Positions 16,578 to 27,381 of a stretch of DNA of 64,000 bases are shown piece by piece. The DNA is taken from the NCBI GenBank assembly GCA_045862995.1, contig BTVX01000006.1, forward strand, positions 1 to 64,000, given 5' to 3'. The first letter of the stretch is position 1, and each line of letters begins with the position of its first letter. The notes beneath the pieces are model-generated. The model was not told where the DNA came from, did no database searches, and saw only the letters and a list, made by a program, of their open reading frames with translations. The stretch comes from UBA2387 sp019454665. GTDB taxonomy: Bacteria; Armatimonadota; Fimbriimonadia; Fimbriimonadales; Fimbriimonadaceae. The position numbers and the translations under genes were made by a program.

Positions 16578-16940
16578 CTAAGCCACCTGCACCCGGCCAA
16601 GGGCCACGTTCACGCCGGACGAGTACTGCGGATAGCGGGCGTAGTTGGTCTTGAAGTCCGTCCCGAAGGCGTCCTGCGAGAGATCGAGGTAGGTCGCCCC
16701 GCTGAACCGGACGATCGCGCCGACGGCGTCGGTCGGAACGGAGCCGATGCGCACAGGGTCGTTCGAACCGTTTGCGATGGGGATCGTGGTGCTGAACGAG
16801 CCGCCGGTCCGCCTCCCCTGGACGTCCACAAAGAAGCCCGTGGCGGTGACGACGCCCGAGACGCCGAGGAACCAGAAGTTCGCGATGTCCGCGCACTGGG
16901 CCGCATGGTCTACCAGCGCGGCGTGGTTTGGAGTTGGCAT
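16578..16940 (-). CDS. Small phage-like structural protein, tail-cassette gene 1
   Basis: A 120-residue protein, soluble and beta-rich in appearance (GVVTATGFFVDVQGRRTGG; VRFSGATYLDLSQDAFG). I do not recognise a family. The ATG at 16940 was preferred to an upstream one at 16967 because it begins MPTP, matching MPTL of the next gene. A TTGACG lies about 25 nt upstream, but the -10 box is poor. The next gene starts 2 nt after its stop, so they are co-transcribed. Confidence 0.55.
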   Translation of the reverse strand: MPTPNHAALVDHAAQCADIANFWFLGVSGVVTATGFFVDVQGRRTGGSFSTTIPIANGSNDPVRIGSVPTDAVGAIVRFSGATYLDLSQDAFGTDFKTNYARYPQYSSGVNVALGRVQVA

Positions 16941-17020
16941 TTCACTGGAACGCGGCAACAATCGCAAAACGTCAACCGATTCCGGCAGGAACGGCCCTCC
17001 GATAGGGCCAAAATGGAAGC

Positions 17021-18259
17021 ATGACGCGACGTCAGTTCATGTTGGGTTCGACGGTTGCGGCCGCTGCGACGGTGGCCCCTCGATTTGTGCACGCTTCGGT
17101 GAAGGAAACGCTCAAGGTGGGCTTGATCGGGTGCGGCGGTCGCGGCACCGGCGCCGCCATGGACTGCGCCAACGCCGACCCCTCCGTCGAGATCTGGGCG
17201 ATGGGCGATCTGTTTCCGGACCGACTCAACGGCTCGCGCAACCAGCTTCGCGACAACCTGAAGGAGCGCTACAGAGTCGCCGACGACCATGCGTTCAGCG
17301 GTTGGGACGCCTTTGAGAAGGTGGCCAAGACGGATGTGGACATCATCATTCTGGCCACGCCTCCCGGCTTCCGCCCCGCACACCTTGCCGCCGCCATCGC
17401 CGCCGGCAAGCACGTGTTCATGGAGAAGCCCGTGGCTGTGGACGCCCCCGGCATCCACTCGGTGTACGAGTCGGCAGACTCGGCCACCAAGAAGGGCCTG
17501 TGCATCGTCGCCGGCACGCAGCGCCGCCACGACCTCGCCTACCGCGAGTGTATGAACCGCATCCACGATGGCCAAATGGGCGACGTGGTGGCCTCCTATG
17601 CCTATTGGAACCAGGGCGGCCTGTGGATGAACCCGCGCCAGCCCAACTGGACCGACATGGAGTGGCAGCTCCGCAACTGGCTCTACTTCTCCTGGCTCTC
17701 GGGCGACCACATCGTGGAGCAGCACGTCCACAACATTGACGTGTGCAATTGGGCGATGAACGCGCACCCGGTGAAGGCGATCAGCCTTGCGGGACGCCAA
17801 TGCCGCACGGACCCCGCGTACGGCCACATCTTCGACCACTTCGCCACCGAGTTCGAGTATGCGAACGGCGCCAAGATGATCTCGATGTGCCGCCAGATTG
17901 ACGGCACGGCCTCTCGCGTGTCCGAGTCCATCATCGGCACCAAGGGCACGTCGAACGCCAACACGCGCATCGTCGGCGAGAAAGCCTGGCGGTACGAAGG
18001 CGAGCGGCCGAACCCGTATGTGCAGGAGCACCGCCACCTGATCGAAGCGATCAAGTCGGGCAAGCCGATCAACGAGGGACGCCAGGTTGCCGACGCCACG
18101 TTCACGGCGATCCTCGGGCGGATGGCCGCTTACACAGGCCTCGAAGTGACGTGGGACCAGGGCCTCGCCTCGAAGGAAGTGCTCGCGCCGAAGGTGCTGC
18201 AGTTCGGCGAAGTGCCCGTAGCCGAAGTCGCCCACCCCGGGCAGACCAAGCTGATCTGA
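17021..18259 (+). CDS. Tat-exported Gfo/Idh/MocA-family oxidoreductase
   Basis: A 412-residue protein starting with a twin-arginine leader (MTRRQFMLGS, hydrophobic to residue 24). The Rossmann fold follows with GLIGCGGRGTG (34-44), and the family motif EKP is at 135-137 (FMEKPVAVD). The C-terminal domain has HIVEQHVHNIDVCNW, a place where catalytic His and Asp usually sit. It uses a nicotinamide cofactor, and export of folded protein by Tat allows the cofactor to be carried along. The substrate is probably a sugar or cyclitol derivative. It is monocistronic and ends before a strong hairpin. Confidence 0.9.
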   Translation: MTRRQFMLGSTVAAAATVAPRFVHASVKETLKVGLIGCGGRGTGAAMDCANADPSVEIWAMGDLFPDRLNGSRNQLRDNLKERYRVADDHAFSGWDAFEKVAKTDVDIIILATPPGFRPAHLAAAIAAGKHVFMEKPVAVDAPGIHSVYESADSATKKGLCIVAGTQRRHDLAYRECMNRIHDGQMGDVVASYAYWNQGGLWMNPRQPNWTDMEWQLRNWLYFSWLSGDHIVEQHVHNIDVCNWAMNAHPVKAISLAGRQCRTDPAYGHIFDHFATEFEYANGAKMISMCRQIDGTASRVSESIIGTKGTSNANTRIVGEKAWRYEGERPNPYVQEHRHLIEAIKSGKPINEGRQVADATFTAILGRMAAYTGLEVTWDQGLASKEVLAPKVLQFGEVPVAEVAHPGQTKLI

Positions 18260-18274
18260 CCCACGGATGGTTTT

Positions 18275-18302
18275 GCGGGGGCATGCTCCGTCATGCCCCC
18301 GC
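18275..18302. terminator. Perfect hairpin between convergent transcripts
   Basis: GCGGGGGCATG (18275-18285) pairs perfectly with CATGCCCCCGC (18292-18302), 11 bp with a 6-nt loop. It separates the Gfo/Idh gene (ends 18259) from the end of the long act/cox operon (18347). There is no T-run on either strand, so it may block readthrough or protect 3' ends. Confidence 0.65.
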
Positions 18303-18346
18303 ATGCCTGTGGGACCCGACGGAGCGGGGTCCCCTCCAAGACCGGC

Positions 18347-18760
18347 TCAATGACCGGAATCGTGCTTCTCGGGCCGCTCGCCGGGATGATCCGTGACGTG
18401 CGGGTAGTCCGGGACGACCTTCGATTCCTCGCCGTACCAGCCCTTCACCGGTTCCCAACTGCGCGTCGCGTAGTCGCAGAACATGATGAAGAACAGCAGG
18501 AACCAAACGAACCCGCCGATCGCGTACAGCTTGACCAGACCCGAACTCCGGCGGACGGCCATGAAGACCGCGATGACCAGGGTCGCCTTCAGGATGGCGA
18601 TCGTCATCGCGATGATATTGTTCACGATCGAATGACCGAAGTTCATCTGGGCCGCCGCTATGGTGGCGATCATGAGGATCGTCAGCGCGCCAAACGTGGC
18701 GATGTAGGTCCCCACGGAGTCGACGTGGTGGTTGGCTGCGTGGTCGTTCGAGTGGCTCAT
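18347..18760 (-). CDS. Cytochrome c oxidase subunit IV (caa3 type)
   Basis: A 137-residue protein with a His-rich start and three membrane helices (about 18-42, 48-68 and 76-98), the layout of prokaryotic subunit IV (CtaF/CyoD type). This small subunit is thought to stabilise the oxidase. The ATG overlaps the TGA of subunit III by 4 nt (ATGA). It is the last gene of the respiratory operon. Confidence 0.88.
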   Translation of the reverse strand: MSHSNDHAANHHVDSVGTYIATFGALTILMIATIAAAQMNFGHSIVNNIIAMTIAILKATLVIAVFMAVRRSSGLVKLYAIGGFVWFLLFFIMFCDYATRSWEPVKGWYGEESKVVPDYPHVTDHPGERPEKHDSGH

Positions 18761-19436
18761 GGGTGGGGGATGAGATAGAACAGGGGGTACAGGAAGATCC
18801 AGACCAGGTCGACGAAGTGCCAGTACAGGCCGCACATTTCCGTCGGCATGTAGTCCTCGGTGACGATCGGCTTGCGGAAGAACCACATCAGCCAAAGGAT
18901 GCCGAAGACGATCAATCCGACCGCGACGTGGATGCCGTGCAGACCCGTCATGGCGAAGTACAGGCCGAAGAACATCTGGGCGACGCCCGGGTTGGCCTCG
19001 CCCTGATAGAAGAACGACGGCCCAGGCACCAGGTGGTGTTCCCACTTCAGCGCGTACTCGACGTACTTGATGCCGAGGAAGACCAGACAACAGAGCAAGA
19101 CACCGCCCAGCCACAGAAGGACGCCTTTGCGGTCCTTGAGTTGGGCCGCGCGCACGCCCATCGCGGCGAAGAAGCTCGAGAGCAGCAGGTTGAACGTGTT
19201 GAAACCGGCCAGCTTCCAGTCGAGCTCGTTGTGCGCGAAGTACCAGTCCATCGGGTACTGCCAGCGCATGAGCGTGTAGGTGAGGAAGAGCGCTCCGAAG
19301 AACATCACTTCCTGAACCAAGAACGCCCACATACCGACGAGATAGGTCTCGTTCTGCTGGTCCAGGTCTTCGAACTGGTGGTGCAGCGGACCGTGGTGAT
19401 CGTGGGAATGCGCGTGTTCAGCAGCGATGGCAGCCA

Positions 19437-19437
<1 letters not shown>
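18757..19437 (-). CDS. ctaE: Cytochrome c oxidase subunit III
   Basis: A 226-residue membrane protein with about five to six helices. MWAFLVQEVMFFGALFLTYT, FNLLLSSFFAAMGVRAAQ, GLHGIHVAVGLIVFGI and YWHFVDLVWIFLYPLFYL are the family hallmarks, including the H-G-x-H and WHFVDxVW motifs. It belongs to the oxidase core and helps proton uptake and stability. The start overlaps the stop of subunit I by one base, and its end overlaps subunit IV. Confidence 0.95.
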
Positions 19438-21113
<1,676 letters not shown>

Positions 21114-21114
21114 G

Positions 21115-22149
21115 TTAGTTCGGGACCTCCGTCGGAGGGACGCCGGTGGCCAGCGGCGGGATGGCCGGTGCGGGCGCGGTCGGGCTGCTGCGCAGCGACT
21201 TGATGTACTCGATCACGTTCAACACATCTTCTTCCGAAAGGCCGCCTTCCAGGTCGTCGGTGCTCTTCGGCTTGTAGCTGGGCATGGTGTTCTCGTAACC
21301 CTTCAGGATGTGGGCGTACGGGTCGTACATGGCCTGGCGCAGGTACTCGTCGTCGGCGAGCCGCACCGAGTTGTCCTTCATCACGCGGCGCTGGTTGTAG
21401 ATGCCGACCAGCGAGGGACCCTCGTGGATGTCCTGATCGCCGTGGCACTTGAAGCACGCCTTGTCCTTGAAGATCTTTTCGCCCTTCTGGACCATGGTCA
21501 TCGGCTTGACCGGGACGTTGTCGCCGCCGTTGGCGAGCCACTCCTGGTACTCCGAAGGCTCCATGACCACCACGTAGCCGCCCATTTCCGAGTGCTGCGT
21601 GCCGCAGTATTCGGTGCAGAAGAGATTGTACACGCCGGGTTTGGTCGGCGTGAACCACATCTGGGTGTAGCGGCCCGGGATGACGTCCTGCTTCATGCGG
21701 AACGCCGGGATGAAGAAGCTGTGGATGACGTCCTGAGAGATCATGGTCAGCCGGACGGGCGTCCCGCTGGGCAGGTGGAGCATGTTGTTCTCGCGCACCC
21801 CGTTCGAGTGCTGGGCGTGCCACATCCACTGCTTGCCGATGACGTAGATGTCCAGGGCGTTCTTCGGGGGCTGGCGCGTTTCGACGAACAGGTACGACGC
21901 CCAGCCGAAGATGCCCAAACCCATGATGAGCGGGATGATGGACCACGTCAACTCGAGCATGAGATGGTGGTCGTGGGCGTTCGAGCGGTCCACCTTCTTG
22001 CCCTCGCGGAACCGCAGGGCAAAGAAGATGACGAGCAGACCGACGACGATCGTGAAGAAGATCGTCAGCGCGGTGGTGGCCCAGAAGAGCCAGTCATACT
22101 GCTCGGCGAACGTCGAGGCCTGATCCGGAGCGAATTTCAGTCTCCACAT
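21115..22149 (-). CDS. ctaC: Cytochrome c oxidase subunit II with fused cytochrome c
   Basis: A 344-residue protein with two membrane helices (about 20-44 and 66-88), a cupredoxin domain holding Cu-A, and a C-terminal cytochrome c. Cu-A ligands: His143 (VIHSFF), Cys178 and Cys182 (FCTEYCGTQHSEM), His186 and Met189. The heme site is CFKCH (232-236); MPSYKPK near the end can supply the axial Met. The fused heme makes this a caa3-type enzyme, so electrons arrive through the attached cytochrome. The leader lacks a lipobox. Confidence 0.96.
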   Translation of the reverse strand: MWRLKFAPDQASTFAEQYDWLFWATTALTIFFTIVVGLLVIFFALRFREGKKVDRSNAHDHHLMLELTWSIIPLIMGLGIFGWASYLFVETRQPPKNALDIYVIGKQWMWHAQHSNGVRENNMLHLPSGTPVRLTMISQDVIHSFFIPAFRMKQDVIPGRYTQMWFTPTKPGVYNLFCTEYCGTQHSEMGGYVVVMEPSEYQEWLANGGDNVPVKPMTMVQKGEKIFKDKACFKCHGDQDIHEGPSLVGIYNQRRVMKDNSVRLADDEYLRQAMYDPYAHILKGYENTMPSYKPKSTDDLEGGLSEEDVLNVIEYIKSLRSSPTAPAPAIPPLATGVPPTEVPN

Positions 22150-22161
22150 AGAAGCGTAGTC

Positions 22162-22989
22162 CTAAGCCTCCCCCTTGTCGTGTCGGTGGCCGGGGGTGGG
22201 CCGGTGGCGGCTTCCCCGCCACGACATCACACCGATGGATAGCCCGAGGATGAGCACCGTCAACAATCCGCCCACGATGAGCGCGTTTTTGACGATCAGG
22301 CGGTACTGGCCCGTCTCCGGGTCGTACTGCCAGCAGACGAACAGGCTGGGCTGCTCGACTTTCTGTCCGATCTTGTTGGCCGAAGCCGTGATCAGGGCGT
22401 CCCGCACCATCTTGGACGGGTAGCTGACCCCGAAAATGTAGCGCGAGATGCGACCGTCCGGCGTGGCGATCACGATGCCCGACGGGTGGTCAATCAGGTC
22501 CTTTTCGCGGTCGAAATGGAACTTGAATCCGGCGGTATCGGTCACGCGCAGGATGTTCTTTTCGTCGCCGACCAACATGTGGATGCCTTCTTGGCCCCCC
22601 GGTCGGCGATAGATCTCGACGAAGTCGCGCTTCTTCGCCCGCCCGAGTTCGTGGGTCTCCTTGGGGTGGATGCTGATGTTGATCAGGTCGTAATCGAGCC
22701 CGGCGTGAAAGGCGTTCATGCCGTTCATCGCCTCAAGGACTCCGGTGAACTCCATGGCGCAAACGCCTTGGCACCGATAGAACGCGAAGAGCAGGACGAC
22801 GGGGCGCTCGCCGAACAGGTCGCCCAGCTTGATCTTCTTCCCTTCCTCGTTGGTGAACTCGGCGTCGAGCGGCAGTTGCTCGTCGAGGCGCTGATCGAAC
22901 CGGATTTCGGACCTGACGTCGTAAGCGCGTTGGGCCGGCGCGAGGGCCGTTCCCAACAAAGCGATCGTTGCCAGTACCCAGAACTTCAT
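22162..22989 (-). CDS. SCO1/SenC-type copper chaperone with C-terminal helix
   Basis: A 275-residue protein with a signal peptide (1-19), a thioredoxin fold and a C-terminal membrane helix (about 237-260). The copper-binding site is CQGVC (Cys73, Cys77) plus His168 in DHPSG. It delivers copper to the Cu-A site of subunit II, encoded just downstream. The C-terminal anchor with a WQYDPETGQY stretch before it is not in classical SCO1. Start ATG at 22989 overlaps the stop of the gene before it. Confidence 0.92.
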   Translation of the reverse strand: MKFWVLATIALLGTALAPAQRAYDVRSEIRFDQRLDEQLPLDAEFTNEEGKKIKLGDLFGERPVVLLFAFYRCQGVCAMEFTGVLEAMNGMNAFHAGLDYDLINISIHPKETHELGRAKKRDFVEIYRRPGGQEGIHMLVGDEKNILRVTDTAGFKFHFDREKDLIDHPSGIVIATPDGRISRYIFGVSYPSKMVRDALITASANKIGQKVEQPSLFVCWQYDPETGQYRLIVKNALIVGGLLTVLILGLSIGVMSWRGSRHRPTPGHRHDKGEA

Positions 22990-23492
22990 CACGTCGTGCT
23001 CGGCGCTCCTTCGGGTTCGGTCGTGGTGGTGGACGCATCCGCCGGTGGCTCGGTGGTTTCGGGCGCGGTCTCGGCGGCGGGTGCCTTCGCGAACGAGGGC
23101 AGTTTGCCCGAGCCTGCCACTTCCTCGATCGCCTTGGCGACGGGGACGTGCGCGCGGCCCGCAGCCTCGTCCACCCAGCCGTAGGTCTCGGTCTTCTCGC
23201 GCGCCTCGCGGCCCAGTTTGAACGTGTCCACGCGATTGGTCACGTTGTTCTGCAGCAAGGGTGCGCTGGCGGGAGGCAGATCGAGCTCGCGGCCGTCTTT
23301 GAATCCGGGTGCGCCCGTCACCTCGGTGTGCGCCCACGAAAGTCCGTTGAGGATCGGCACACAGACCAAGATCGTGACCGCTGTGATCAGGAAGAACCAC
23401 GTGATGGCCCTCCAAATCGGCACGGCCTTTAGGTCGCGCTTCTCATAGCGCGAGCCTTCCGGGATCGGTTCGGGTTCGTGGTTATGATGCAT
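22989..23492 (-). CDS. Single-helix membrane protein of the act/cox operon, unknown
   Basis: A 167-residue protein: a His-rich N-terminus, one membrane helix (about 29-50), a periplasmic part with GWVDEAAGRAHVPVAKAIEEV, and a C-terminal tail of about 45 residues made of Ala, Pro, Thr and Glu, likely unstructured. The central RAHVPVAKAIEEVAGSGKLP looks like a conserved peptide found in small proteins next to actF/SCO genes of several phyla (from memory). It may help assemble or dock the oxidase and complex III. Overlaps both neighbours. Confidence 0.7.
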   Translation of the reverse strand: MHHNHEPEPIPEGSRYEKRDLKAVPIWRAITWFFLITAVTILVCVPILNGLSWAHTEVTGAPGFKDGRELDLPPASAPLLQNNVTNRVDTFKLGREAREKTETYGWVDEAAGRAHVPVAKAIEEVAGSGKLPSFAKAPAAETAPETTEPPADASTTTTEPEGAPSTT

Positions 23493-24705
23493 GTTGCGCT
23501 CCCTCCGGCAGAGCTTCCTGGACGCGTGGGTCGTGCAGCGGAACGAGTTCGGCGCGCTTCATCTGCAGGGCGAACACGATCAGCCAAAGTCCTCCGATGG
23601 CCAGCAGCGACCCGAGGTCGCCAACCTGGACGCCCAGTCCCGTACGGGCGGCCGCGCCCGAGTAGAAGCTCGGGATGACCACCCAGAACACGTCAATGAC
23701 GCGGACGAAGAAGATCAGCGCCGCCGCTCCCAGCAACGTGTTCGACGCCGCCTTGATGCGCGGCGCGAGCAGGAGCAGGAAGGGAATAAAGAACGAGCCC
23801 AGAACCGTGGCGACGCCCAGGATGTTGTAGCCGCCCTCGGTGCGGTACACGTAGTACGGCGTCTCTTCCGGCAGGTTCGCGCTGAAGATGATGAGGTACT
23901 GGCTGAGCGTGAGATAGCCCCAAAGCATCGTGAACGCGAACATCATGTTGCCGATGTCCTTGGTCGTCTGCTTGTTGACGAACGCGTTGTAGGGCGACTT
24001 CTTGGCGTTCAGCATGAACACCATGCCGCCGAACGCGAGGCCCATCAGGCCCTGGTAGACCATGAACAGCGCGCCCCAGATCGTCGAGAACCAGTGGACC
24101 TGGACCGACATCACCCAATCCGTCCAGCACACTGTGACCATGCACAGGAACAGGAACAGCATCGGCGCGGAGATGTTCGTCCGCCGACTGGCCTCGCTCG
24201 TGTTTCTCGTTCGGTCCTCGCGCAGGCTGGAGGCCCGCAACACGGCGGCGATGACCACCCAGATGAACCAGTAGATTCCCTGTCGCATCATGAAGAACTG
24301 GTCGTTGAGCCACCAGCGCTTGCCCGAGACGACGGCATCGAACGGCGCGTGTTTGTCGGTCCAGTGGTAGATCTCGTTCATCCCGGCCATGATCGGCAGG
24401 AACGCGAGGCCCATGGCAATGAGCATCGGCGCACCTCCGCCGGCTTCCCAGATGCGTAGGAGCGGCAGGCTCCATCGGCCCCGAACCGTATGGTGCATCA
24501 GAGTCAGGCCGAAACACCCCAGGGTCAAGATCATCCAGAATGTGAACCCGTACAGGTAAGACTGGAAGAAGTGCGTCTGGCTCTGGCTGTACGCCATGGC
24601 GCACAAGCCGCCCCCGACGAGGAGCAACGCTCCACCGAGCGGCAGCGTCTTGCCGAAGTCGGCTCGGCCTTGTGCGGGTTGGATTTCGTCGTGTCCGTGG
24701 CTCAT
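23482..24705 (-). CDS. actF: Alternative complex III subunit ActF
   Basis: A 407-residue integral membrane protein with about ten helices, matching ActF, one of the two quinone-side membrane subunits of alternative complex III. Typical pieces: WLNDQFFMMRQGIYWF, CWTDWVMSVQVHWFSTIWG and LWGYLTLSQYLIIFSANLPEE. The ATG at 24705 follows GGAGGGT by 11 nt and one base after the actE stop; a GTG at 24717 is an alternative. The last 11 nt overlap the next gene. Confidence 0.92.
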   Translation of the reverse strand: MSHGHDEIQPAQGRADFGKTLPLGGALLLVGGGLCAMAYSQSQTHFFQSYLYGFTFWMILTLGCFGLTLMHHTVRGRWSLPLLRIWEAGGGAPMLIAMGLAFLPIMAGMNEIYHWTDKHAPFDAVVSGKRWWLNDQFFMMRQGIYWFIWVVIAAVLRASSLREDRTRNTSEASRRTNISAPMLFLFLCMVTVCWTDWVMSVQVHWFSTIWGALFMVYQGLMGLAFGGMVFMLNAKKSPYNAFVNKQTTKDIGNMMFAFTMLWGYLTLSQYLIIFSANLPEETPYYVYRTEGGYNILGVATVLGSFFIPFLLLLAPRIKAASNTLLGAAALIFFVRVIDVFWVVIPSFYSGAAARTGLGVQVGDLGSLLAIGGLWLIVFALQMKRAELVPLHDPRVQEALPEGAQHAS

Positions 24706-24706
24706 C

Positions 24707-25429
24707 TTAGTGGCCACCCTCCTCGGGTTTCGAACCGGCGGCCTTCTTCTGGGCTTCGGTGAACGCGTTCTTCCATTCGATTTGTTCGGGGGCTGGGATG
24801 CCGAGTTTCTCCTGTTCTTCCGCGCTCAGCCCGCTCGCGTCGTAGTACTGGCTGAGTTGGAGCGCGCGGATGTAGGCGACGATCGCCCAGCGGTCCATTT
24901 TGCCCTTCTCCGCGCCGACTCCCGAGTCAATGCGGGTGCCTTGCTGGTACATCACGCCAAAGCCGTTCGAGATGACCTCGTAAAAGTGGCCGAGGGGCAT
25001 TTCGCGCAGGCGATCCGTGTGGAACGAGGCCGGGGGCCGTCGCAGGGAAAGACCACGCTGGGCGATCATGCCCTTGCCGTCGCCGGCCGCTCCGTGACAG
25101 TGGCTGCAGAAGATCGTGTACCGCTCCTTGCCGCGCTCGAGCAGTTCCTTGCTCACTTGCACGCGGGCGGGCAGATCGGTGATCAGTCTTCCGTTCACGC
25201 GTCCGGTGAAGAACGCGTCGTCGTGGCGCAATTCGCCCCGCGCCACCGTGCCGGCGACCGGCAGCCGATCGGCCTTGCCATCGCGGAAGAACTCGTTCTC
25301 GTCTTGGGCGACCTTCTTCGACTGGTACCACATGTCAATGTGGCAACCGGTCGCGGCGAAGGCGACTCCGGCGAGCGAGACGAGATGGATCCAGTGCCGT
25401 GCTCTAATCGTTCTCAACCTCCGAAACAT
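24707..25429 (-). CDS. actE: Alternative complex III cytochrome c lipoprotein ActE
   Basis: A 240-residue lipoprotein. The lipobox ends at Cys29 (AFAATGC), and one heme site is CSHCH (108-112), with LREMPLGHF near 143 offering the axial Met. It is the monoheme subunit of alternative complex III and passes electrons toward the oxidase or a soluble carrier. The start lies within the end of actD (26-nt overlap). Confidence 0.9.
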   Translation of the reverse strand: MFRRLRTIRARHWIHLVSLAGVAFAATGCHIDMWYQSKKVAQDENEFFRDGKADRLPVAGTVARGELRHDDAFFTGRVNGRLITDLPARVQVSKELLERGKERYTIFCSHCHGAAGDGKGMIAQRGLSLRRPPASFHTDRLREMPLGHFYEVISNGFGVMYQQGTRIDSGVGAEKGKMDRWAIVAYIRALQLSQYYDASGLSAEEQEKLGIPAPEQIEWKNAFTEAQKKAAGSKPEEGGH

Positions 25430-25958
25430 GTTGCGCACCCAGACCGCGGAGGAACTCGGAAACGCGGTTGGGATCGAATTGGGGATCGTCGCTCTCGACG
25501 CACAGGAAGAACTTGTCCTGCGAAGCGAGCTCGAAGTTCTTGCCGCCAAAGATCGGGTGGTGCGGCCTGGGCAGCCCGTTCATGCCGAGCATGCCGAGCA
25601 CCGCGCCGAACGCGGCGAACAGGATCGTGCACTCGAACGTGACCGGGAAGAACGACGGCCAGCTGAAGTTGGGGCGTCCGCCCACGTTCATCGGGTAGTC
25701 AATCACGGCGGTGTAGTACTGGAGCCCGAGTCCGGTGAACGCGCCGATCACGCCGCTGACGAAGATCAGCCACGGCACCTTCGCCTCCTTGAAGCCGATC
25801 GCCTCGCTCAGCCCGTGGACGGGGAACGGCGTGTACGCTTCCACTCGGGTGTAGCCGGCGGCATGCGTCTTCTCGGCGGCCTCGAGCAAGTCGTCGGGGT
25901 CGTCGAATTCGGCGAGGATGCCGTGCAGTCGCGGTTGTTCCAGGGTCGTCTCACTCAT
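25404..25958 (-). CDS. actD: Alternative complex III subunit ActD (DUF3341)
   Basis: A 184-residue protein. HGILAEFDDPDDLLEAAE opens a soluble region, then TPFPVHGLSEAIGFKEAKVPW leads to two membrane helices (about 64-85 and 104-125), the standard plan of ActD. It is a structural subunit with no cofactor. It overlaps actC at its start (8 nt) and actE at its end. Confidence 0.92.
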   Translation of the reverse strand: MSETTLEQPRLHGILAEFDDPDDLLEAAEKTHAAGYTRVEAYTPFPVHGLSEAIGFKEAKVPWLIFVSGVIGAFTGLGLQYYTAVIDYPMNVGGRPNFSWPSFFPVTFECTILFAAFGAVLGMLGMNGLPRPHHPIFGGKNFELASQDKFFLCVESDDPQFDPNRVSEFLRGLGAQHVSEVEND

Positions 25959-27381
25959 CGGCGGTCACCTTTTCCGGCGTACCCGCGACGGCTGCGGCGG
26001 GCTTGGGCGCACCGTGTCGTCCGGTCATTTTGTAGAACAGTTCCTTCACTTCGAAGATGTTGATGATGGGCAGGAACCGCAGGAACAGCCACATCAGGAA
26101 CGTGAACAGGCCCATCGTGCCGATGTACAGGCCCCAGTCCCAGATCGTGCCGAAGTACATGCCCCACGAACTCGGGAGGAAGTCGCGGTGCAGCGTGGTG
26201 GCCACGATCACGAACCGCTCCAACCACATCCCGATCGAGACGATGAAGCAGACCACCATCAGGATCGGCAGGTTCTGCCGGATCTTCTTCGACCACAGAA
26301 TCTGCGGGGCGAGGCCGTTGCAGAAGATGAGCGCCGCGTAGGACCACCAGTAGGGGCCCGACATGCGGTTGACCATCATCGCCTTCTCGAACGGGTTGCC
26401 GCTGTAGAACGCGTAGAACGCCTCGCAGATGTAGCCGTAGAACACGAACAGGCCCGTGGCGAGCATGATCTTGGCCATCCACTCGATGTGCTTGAGCGTG
26501 ATGATGTGCTCCAGGCCGTACCACTTGCGAACCGGAATCGCCAGGGTCAACACCATGGCGAAGCCCGCGTAGACGGCGCCCGCGACGAAGTAGGGCGGGA
26601 AGATCGTGGCGTGCCAGCCCGGCATGATCGAGACCGCAAAGTCCAGCGACACGATCGAGTGCACCGAGAGAACCAGCGGGGTCGAGAGACCGGCGAGAAT
26701 CAGGTACGCCTGCTCGTAGCGGTGCCAGTGGCGCGAAGCGCCGCGCCAGCCCATCGAGAGCATGCCGAACGCGAACCGAGGCACGAACGTCTTCGCCTTG
26801 TCGCGGAGCGTCGCGAAGTCCGGGATCATGCCGATGAACCAGAACAGCGCCGAAACGGTCAGGTACGTCGTGACCGCGAACACGTCCCACACCAACGGGC
26901 TGCGGAACTGCGGCCACATCCCCAGGTTGTTTGGACCGATGGGCATCAGCCAGTAAGCCACCCACGGACGTCCCGTATGCAACAGCGGGAACATGCCGGC
27001 GCACATGACCGCGAAGATCGTCATGGCCTCGGCGAACCGGTTGATCGAGTTGCGCCATTGCTGGCGGAAGAGAAGCAAAATCGCCGAGATCAGCGTGCCG
27101 GCGTGGCCGATACCGATCCACCACACGAAGTTGATGATCGCGAAGCCCCACCCGACCGGGTTGTTGATGCCCCAGATTCCGGTTCCGACGAACACCAGAA
27201 CGGTGAGCGCCAGCATCATCACCTGGAGCAGGCCGAACGCCAGCAAGAACGGGAACCACCATGCAAACCGGTTGTGCCGCTTCTGGTCGAGCGCCAGGCT
27301 GCCGACGGAATCCTGGAGCGAAAGGTAGGTGTTCCCCGACCCCTCGATGAATGTTTCCTGCAACGGGTCTTTGGGTGCCAT
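25951..27381 (-). CDS. actC: Alternative complex III subunit ActC (NrfD-like)
   Basis: A 476-residue integral membrane protein of the NrfD/PsrC family with about ten helices. It is believed to hold the quinol site and a proton path. Landmarks: GIWGINNPVGWGFAIINFVWWIGIGHAG split across a helix, DFAVSIMPGWHATIFPPYF and WLERFVIVATTLHRDFLPSSW. The start overlaps the actB stop by one base, giving tight coupling. Confidence 0.94.
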   Translation of the reverse strand: MAPKDPLQETFIEGSGNTYLSLQDSVGSLALDQKRHNRFAWWFPFLLAFGLLQVMMLALTVLVFVGTGIWGINNPVGWGFAIINFVWWIGIGHAGTLISAILLLFRQQWRNSINRFAEAMTIFAVMCAGMFPLLHTGRPWVAYWLMPIGPNNLGMWPQFRSPLVWDVFAVTTYLTVSALFWFIGMIPDFATLRDKAKTFVPRFAFGMLSMGWRGASRHWHRYEQAYLILAGLSTPLVLSVHSIVSLDFAVSIMPGWHATIFPPYFVAGAVYAGFAMVLTLAIPVRKWYGLEHIITLKHIEWMAKIMLATGLFVFYGYICEAFYAFYSGNPFEKAMMVNRMSGPYWWSYAALIFCNGLAPQILWSKKIRQNLPILMVVCFIVSIGMWLERFVIVATTLHRDFLPSSWGMYFGTIWDWGLYIGTMGLFTFLMWLFLRFLPIINIFEVKELFYKMTGRHGAPKPAAAVAGTPEKVTADE

